Assembly: GCA_039714715.1 (NCBI GenBank)
Contig: JBDLIU010000076.1
Location: 1 to 17,287 of the forward strand
DNA from: S012-113 sp039714715
Lineage (GTDB): Bacteria > Bacteroidota > Bacteroidia > Cytophagales > Cyclobacteriaceae
Direction of reading: 5' to 3'
DNA: 17,287 nucleotides
The position numbers and the translations under genes were made by a program. Position 1 is the stretch's first letter. Each line of letters opens with the position of its first letter. A model generated the notes under the pieces. It saw nothing but the letters and a program-made list of their open reading frames with translations, ran no database searches and was not told where the DNA came from. Positions 13,851 through 17,287 of the stretch are shown in pieces.

Positions 13851-15183
13851 ACCCCATTTTCCCGCCCATCAGATTGGCCAATCCACGCTTCATGCCACCA
13901 CTCTTATTCATGGTTTTCATCATCTTGCGCATATCACCAAACTGCTTCATCAGGTTATTAACCTCCTGAACAGAGGTGCCACTACCAGAGGCAATACGCT
14001 TTCTTCTACTACCATTCAGAAGGTCCGGGTTAGCTCTCTCATTAGGTGTCATGGATTTTATGATGGACTCAATTGGTGTAAATGATTCGTTGTCGAGGTC
14101 TATATCTTTCATAGCTTTACCCATGCCTGGTATCATACCCATCAGGTCTTTTACATTACCCATCTTCTTGATCTGCTCTAGCTGACCAAGAAAATCATTG
14201 AGGTCAAATTCATTCTTCCTGATCTTCTTTGTTAACCTTCTGGCTTCTTCTTCATCAAAGGTTTCCTGTGCTTTCTCAACAAGGGAAACCACATCTCCCA
14301 TACCCAGAATTCGGCTGGCCATCCTCTCCGGATGAAAAAGATCGATATCTTCCATCTTCTCACCAGCACTCACAAACTTTATTGGTTTTTCTACGACTGT
14401 TCTGATAGACAAGGCGGCTCCACCCCTGGTATCACCATCCAGCTTAGTAAGCACAACACCATCAAAATTAAGTCTCTCATTGAATGTTTTGGCAGTATTC
14501 ACGGCATCCTGACCTGTCATGGAATCTACCACAAACAATGTCTCCGATGGTTTCAGAGCATCTTTTAAACCTGATATCTCCTGCATCATCTCTTCATCAA
14601 TAGCCAATCGACCTGCAGTATCGACAATCAGAACCTTTTTATTAGTAGCCTTGGCATGCTTGATAGCATTATTGGCAATTTTAATTGCATTCTTGTTTTC
14701 AGGCTCGGCATATACTTCAACATCAATCTGCTCTCCAAGTACCTGCAGCTGGTCTATCGCAGCCGGACGGTAAATATCGCAAGCAGCCAGCATAACAGAT
14801 TTACCTTGCCCCTTAAGCATTTGGGCCAGTTTCCCTGAAAATGTAGTCTTACCAGATCCTTGTAAACCTGAAATAAGCACAACAGCCGGTTCTCCCTGAA
14901 GTTGCATTGGGTCATTCACGGTACCCATCAGCCTTGTGAGTTCTTCCTCAACAATCTTGGTTAATAACTGCCCCGGAGATACCGCAATCAAAACATCTCT
15001 TCCCAACGCTTCTTCCCTGATCTTATCTGTAACCTGCTTGGCAACTTTGAAGTTAACATCAGCTTCAATTAAAGCCTTTCTTATCTCCTTAACTGTTGTT
15101 GCTACATTTATTTCTGTTATTCTTCCCTGCCCTTTTAGATTTTTAAAGGCCCTGTCCAGTCTTACACTTAAATTGTCGAACAT
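13849..15183 (-). CDS. ffh: Signal recognition particle protein Ffh (SRP54)
   Basis: GTPase subunit of the signal recognition particle, which binds 4.5S RNA and signal sequences of membrane proteins and docks with FtsY at the membrane. The 444-residue protein has the NG domain with GLQGSGKTT (residues 106-114, G1), DTAGR (188-192, G3), TKLDGDTRGG (246-255, G4 and following) and the M domain from about residue 300. The M domain shows the RNA-binding segment RRKRIASGSGTSVQEVNNLM and a Met-rich C-terminal tail with MKQFGDMRKMMKTM. The length and architecture are standard. It is monocistronic, with its own promoter in the divergent spacer facing korA. Confidence 0.98.
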   Translation of the reverse strand: MFDNLSVRLDRAFKNLKGQGRITEINVATTVKEIRKALIEADVNFKVAKQVTDKIREEALGRDVLIAVSPGQLLTKIVEEELTRLMGTVNDPMQLQGEPAVVLISGLQGSGKTTFSGKLAQMLKGQGKSVMLAACDIYRPAAIDQLQVLGEQIDVEVYAEPENKNAIKIANNAIKHAKATNKKVLIVDTAGRLAIDEEMMQEISGLKDALKPSETLFVVDSMTGQDAVNTAKTFNERLNFDGVVLTKLDGDTRGGAALSIRTVVEKPIKFVSAGEKMEDIDLFHPERMASRILGMGDVVSLVEKAQETFDEEEARRLTKKIRKNEFDLNDFLGQLEQIKKMGNVKDLMGMIPGMGKAMKDIDLDNESFTPIESIIKSMTPNERANPDLLNGSRRKRIASGSGTSVQEVNNLMKQFGDMRKMMKTMNKSGGMKRGLANLMGGKMG

Positions 15184-15207
15184 GCTTATTCAGTTTTTTC
15201 CAAGCTG

Positions 15208-15238
15208 CAAAGTTAATCTTGTAAATTCAAACCTGCAA
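15208..15238 (-). promoter_or_regulatory. Candidate ffh promoter
   Basis: On the minus strand TAACTTTG (plus coordinates 15208-15215) is an exact TAnnTTTG -7 element. TTG (15236-15238) lies 20 bases upstream as the -33 box. Transcription would begin shortly before the ATG at 15183, leaving a short leader. Confidence 0.65.
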
Positions 15239-15245
15239 TTACTCT

Positions 15246-15295
15246 ATACAAATCAATAAATCCAAATACCATATTTTATTTGGGTATTGATGTAT
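15246..15295. repeat. Imperfect 50-bp palindrome in the ffh/korA spacer
   Basis: Nested arms pair around one centre: ATCAATA (15252-15258) with TATTGAT (15285-15291), and CCAAATA (15262-15268) with TATTTGG (15277-15283), leaving an 8-base loop; ATAC (15246-15249) with GTAT (15292-15295) extends it. It lies immediately upstream of the ffh -33 box and about 170 bp before korA. Both flanking genes read away from it, so it is not a terminator. It may be a regulator site or a degenerate repeat. A smaller inverted repeat, TTAGGT/ACCTAA (15409-15427), occurs nearer to korA. Confidence 0.5.
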
Positions 15296-15462
15296 TTTTA
15301 AAATATTATATTTTATTCAGCTCGGTATGACTAATATTCTTGTAGTTAAAGTTAAGTTTTCGGTATATTTATATGAAGTACAATTTGCTATACTAGACGA
15401 GAGATTGCTTAGGTTTAATTGACCTAATTATAAATATAGAATTTAACATCTCAGGATATAGT

Positions 15463-17287
15463 ATGGCTGAAATAATCGAAACCAAAGAAAAGCCCTCAAA
15501 GAAATCTGGCAAATCGGTTACAATTGATGAACACATCGTTGAAATCGTAAGTGATTCGGGAGAAGGTGCTCAAAAATGTGGACAAAGTTTTGCCGCCATC
15601 TCAGCCCGAATGGGGAATGGCGTATGGACGGTAGAAATTATCCCTGCAGAAATTCAACCACCTGCCCGTAGCCGTGAAGGTGCCTCCGGTATTCGCATCC
15701 GAATTGGGTCGAAAAAAGTAACCAATATGGGTAACGAGGCAAACCTGGTGGTAGCACTAAACGAACAGGTGCCCTACGGAAGGATCAAGCAAAATGCCTA
15801 TAAAAAAGGTACTAAATTCCTAATAGAGAGCAAATGGGCCCATGATGCTGATGAAGTAATTCGAAAGCAATATGCCGAAGCACTCGCGGATTTTAAGGAC
15901 AGAGGTTATGAGATCATTGAAATCCCAATGGAGGAGGAATGCCTTAAAATTGTGAGCAATGCAAGGAAAGGGAAAAACATGTGGGTTTTGGGTATGCTAT
16001 GTAATATCTACTCTCTGGAAATTGAACGGGGAGAAGCTCAGGTTAAAACTATTTTCCGAAAGAAATCAGATGAGATCATCAGGTCTAACCTTGAACTATT
16101 ACATGCAGGCTATAAATGGGCAGAAAGCAACCTTGATTTCCAATACTATGTTCCTGGAATGAAGGTTAAAGAAGACCTCATGGTAATGAATGGCAACGAG
16201 GCCCTGGCATTTGGAGTGATGGCTGCCGGTATAGAAGTGTGCTCCATGTATCCAATTACTCCTGCCACATCTGCCTCTCATTTGCTGGCAGAAATATTTA
16301 AGAATGTAGGTGGACTTGTTCACCAGGCCGAAGATGAAATTGCAGCTGTAGGATTTGCCATTGGTGCCTCTTACGCAGGGAAAACGGCAGTTACAATAAC
16401 CTCCGGACCGGGTTTGGCTTTAAAAACCGAATTCCTTGGCCTCGCCACTATGGCCGAAATACCATTGGTAGTTATCGATGTTCAACGTGGTGGCCCTTCA
16501 ACAGGACTTCCAACCAAAGTTGAGCAAGGCGATCTGCTGGCAGCACTTTACGGGCAACCCGGTGCTGTACCGAAAATTGTTATAGCGGCAGCCACGATTG
16601 AAGAATGTTTCCACTTTGTAATCCTCGCCCGTAAGCTGGCAGAAGCATTTAGAACACCAGTCTATTTATTAACAGATGCCAACCTGGCTACAGGCCAGCA
16701 GCCTTTCCCAAGACCAAAAATTAAAAAAGACTGGTTCTCACCGCCAATTGATCAAAGCCCATGGAAAGAGGAGGTAAAACCTTATGCCTGGGATGAGAAA
16801 ACCGGCCTGAGTAAACGACCTATTCCTGGTCAGCCGGGTGGTCAGCATACTATTACCGGACTTGCTCATACCAGCGAAGCACATGTGTCGTACAGCCCTG
16901 ATGAAAATCAGCACTCCTCTGAGATGCGAAGCAGAAAATTTGCCGCTTTTCAGAAAACGCTTAAACCACCGGAAGTTAATGGAGCCCAAAAAGGTGATTT
17001 GCTGATTGTTGGCTGGGGCTCAACGCTGGGTGCCATTAACGAAGCAGTTGAAATGGCTCGTGGTGAAGGGCTTAAAGTATCATCTGTTCACCTTCGGTTT
17101 ATGACTCCGTTTGAGCCTGGTTTGAAAAAACTTTTTAAGAATTTCAAGCAAGTGATGACTGTTGAAATCAATTATAGCGACAGAAAAGATAATCCAATGT
17201 ATACAGAAGAAAGCAGACGGTATTCCCAACTAGCCTGGGTGCTTCGTGCACGAACATTAGTGGATGTGGATTGCTATTCAAATGTTG
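15463..17287 (+). CDS. korA: 2-oxoacid:ferredoxin oxidoreductase, fused gamma/alpha subunit (partial, 3' end beyond the window)
   Basis: Subunit of the TPP-dependent 2-oxoacid (probably 2-oxoglutarate) ferredoxin oxidoreductase, which interconverts 2-oxoglutarate and succinyl-CoA with ferredoxin. 608 codons are present with no stop. The gamma domain is N-terminal (residues about 20-190): SDSGEGAQKCGQSFAAIS, then PPARSREGASGIRIRIGS. The alpha domain follows with MYPITPATSASHLLAE (262-277), the VHQAEDEIAAVGFAIGASYA region, and VIDVQRGGPSTGLPTKVEQG, all strongly conserved in this family. A C-terminal transketolase-like portion begins around LLIVGWGSTLGA. The gamma-alpha fusion is common in Bacteroidota KorA. 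korB (beta) is expected directly downstream. The start ATG was chosen because the gamma domain begins soon after; no clear promoter box was found. Confidence 0.93.
   Translation, partial: MAEIIETKEKPSKKSGKSVTIDEHIVEIVSDSGEGAQKCGQSFAAISARMGNGVWTVEIIPAEIQPPARSREGASGIRIRIGSKKVTNMGNEANLVVALNEQVPYGRIKQNAYKKGTKFLIESKWAHDADEVIRKQYAEALADFKDRGYEIIEIPMEEECLKIVSNARKGKNMWVLGMLCNIYSLEIERGEAQVKTIFRKKSDEIIRSNLELLHAGYKWAESNLDFQYYVPGMKVKEDLMVMNGNEALAFGVMAAGIEVCSMYPITPATSASHLLAEIFKNVGGLVHQAEDEIAAVGFAIGASYAGKTAVTITSGPGLALKTEFLGLATMAEIPLVVIDVQRGGPSTGLPTKVEQGDLLAALYGQPGAVPKIVIAAATIEECFHFVILARKLAEAFRTPVYLLTDANLATGQQPFPRPKIKKDWFSPPIDQSPWKEEVKPYAWDEKTGLSKRPIPGQPGGQHTITGLAHTSEAHVSYSPDENQHSSEMRSRKFAAFQKTLKPPEVNGAQKGDLLIVGWGSTLGAINEAVEMARGEGLKVSSVHLRFMTPFEPGLKKLFKNFKQVMTVEINYSDRKDNPMYTEESRRYSQLAWVLRARTLVDVDCYSNV

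Noticed and set aside
13837..15259. Several open frames on the plus strand opposite ffh
   Set aside because: They are antisense shadows of a strongly conserved gene and show no family motifs of their own.
15409..15427. TTAGGT/ACCTAA inverted repeat upstream of korA as a second PadR operator
   Set aside because: It shares only the hexamer with the padR palindrome, and the half-sites are in the opposite relative orientation, so similarity is probably chance.

Overview
The window reads as a chromosomal segment of a Bacteroidota bacterium, most likely a Cytophagales-type marine or environmental lineage. This rests on several things seen together: an S46 dipeptidyl-peptidase, a SufCDSE-SufT-bacilliredoxin cluster, a fused gamma/alpha 2-oxoacid:ferredoxin oxidoreductase subunit, a short lipoprotein with a Bacteroidota-style lipobox, starts without Shine-Dalgarno sequences, and promoter-like TAnnTTTG boxes (Bacteroidota -7 element) upstream of ffh, cysH and pdhB. 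The genus is not determinable from sequence reading alone.

Layout. Positions 1-4542 (+) carry an iron-sulfur assembly operon: sufC, sufD, sufS, sufE, a MIP18/SufT-like gene and a BrxA/BrxB-type bacilliredoxin. The first five genes are packed with overlaps or 0-1 bp gaps; sufB is expected just upstream, outside the window. Positions 4542-4892 form a non-coding, repeat-rich convergent spacer. Positions 4893-6471 (-) hold a two-gene unit: an assimilatory APS reductase (cysH) followed, one base later, by a sugar-nucleotide epimerase. Positions 6770-7843 (+) encode an orphan protein of four VOC modules; 7864-8316 (-) a small lipoprotein; 8441-10471 (+) an exported S46 dipeptidyl-peptidase ending in a good terminator; 10663-11640 (+) the pyruvate dehydrogenase E1 beta subunit. 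Positions 11683-13209 (-) hold a PadR regulator overlapping two membrane-protein genes, with a 40-bp palindrome sitting on the padR start and promoter. A REP-like repeat and a decayed GNAT acetyltransferase pseudogene follow (13310-13799). ffh (13849-15183, -) and the 5' part of korA (15463 to the window end, +) diverge from a spacer containing the ffh promoter and a roughly 50-bp imperfect palindrome.

Functionally most of the window is housekeeping: Fe-S biogenesis, sulfate reduction, central carbon metabolism (PDH E1 beta, KorA) and protein targeting (Ffh). CysH and KorA/B are themselves Fe-S enzymes, so they are clients of the Suf machinery, but nothing shows co-regulation. I do not see a defence island, prophage, CRISPR array, IS element or an obvious new multi-gene system. 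The parts most worth a second look are the PadR palindrome with its uncharacterised membrane operon, the pair of covarying mini-hairpins in the 4.6-4.8 kb spacer, the two-copy REP-like element, and the acetyltransferase pseudogene whose deletion junction can be read directly.
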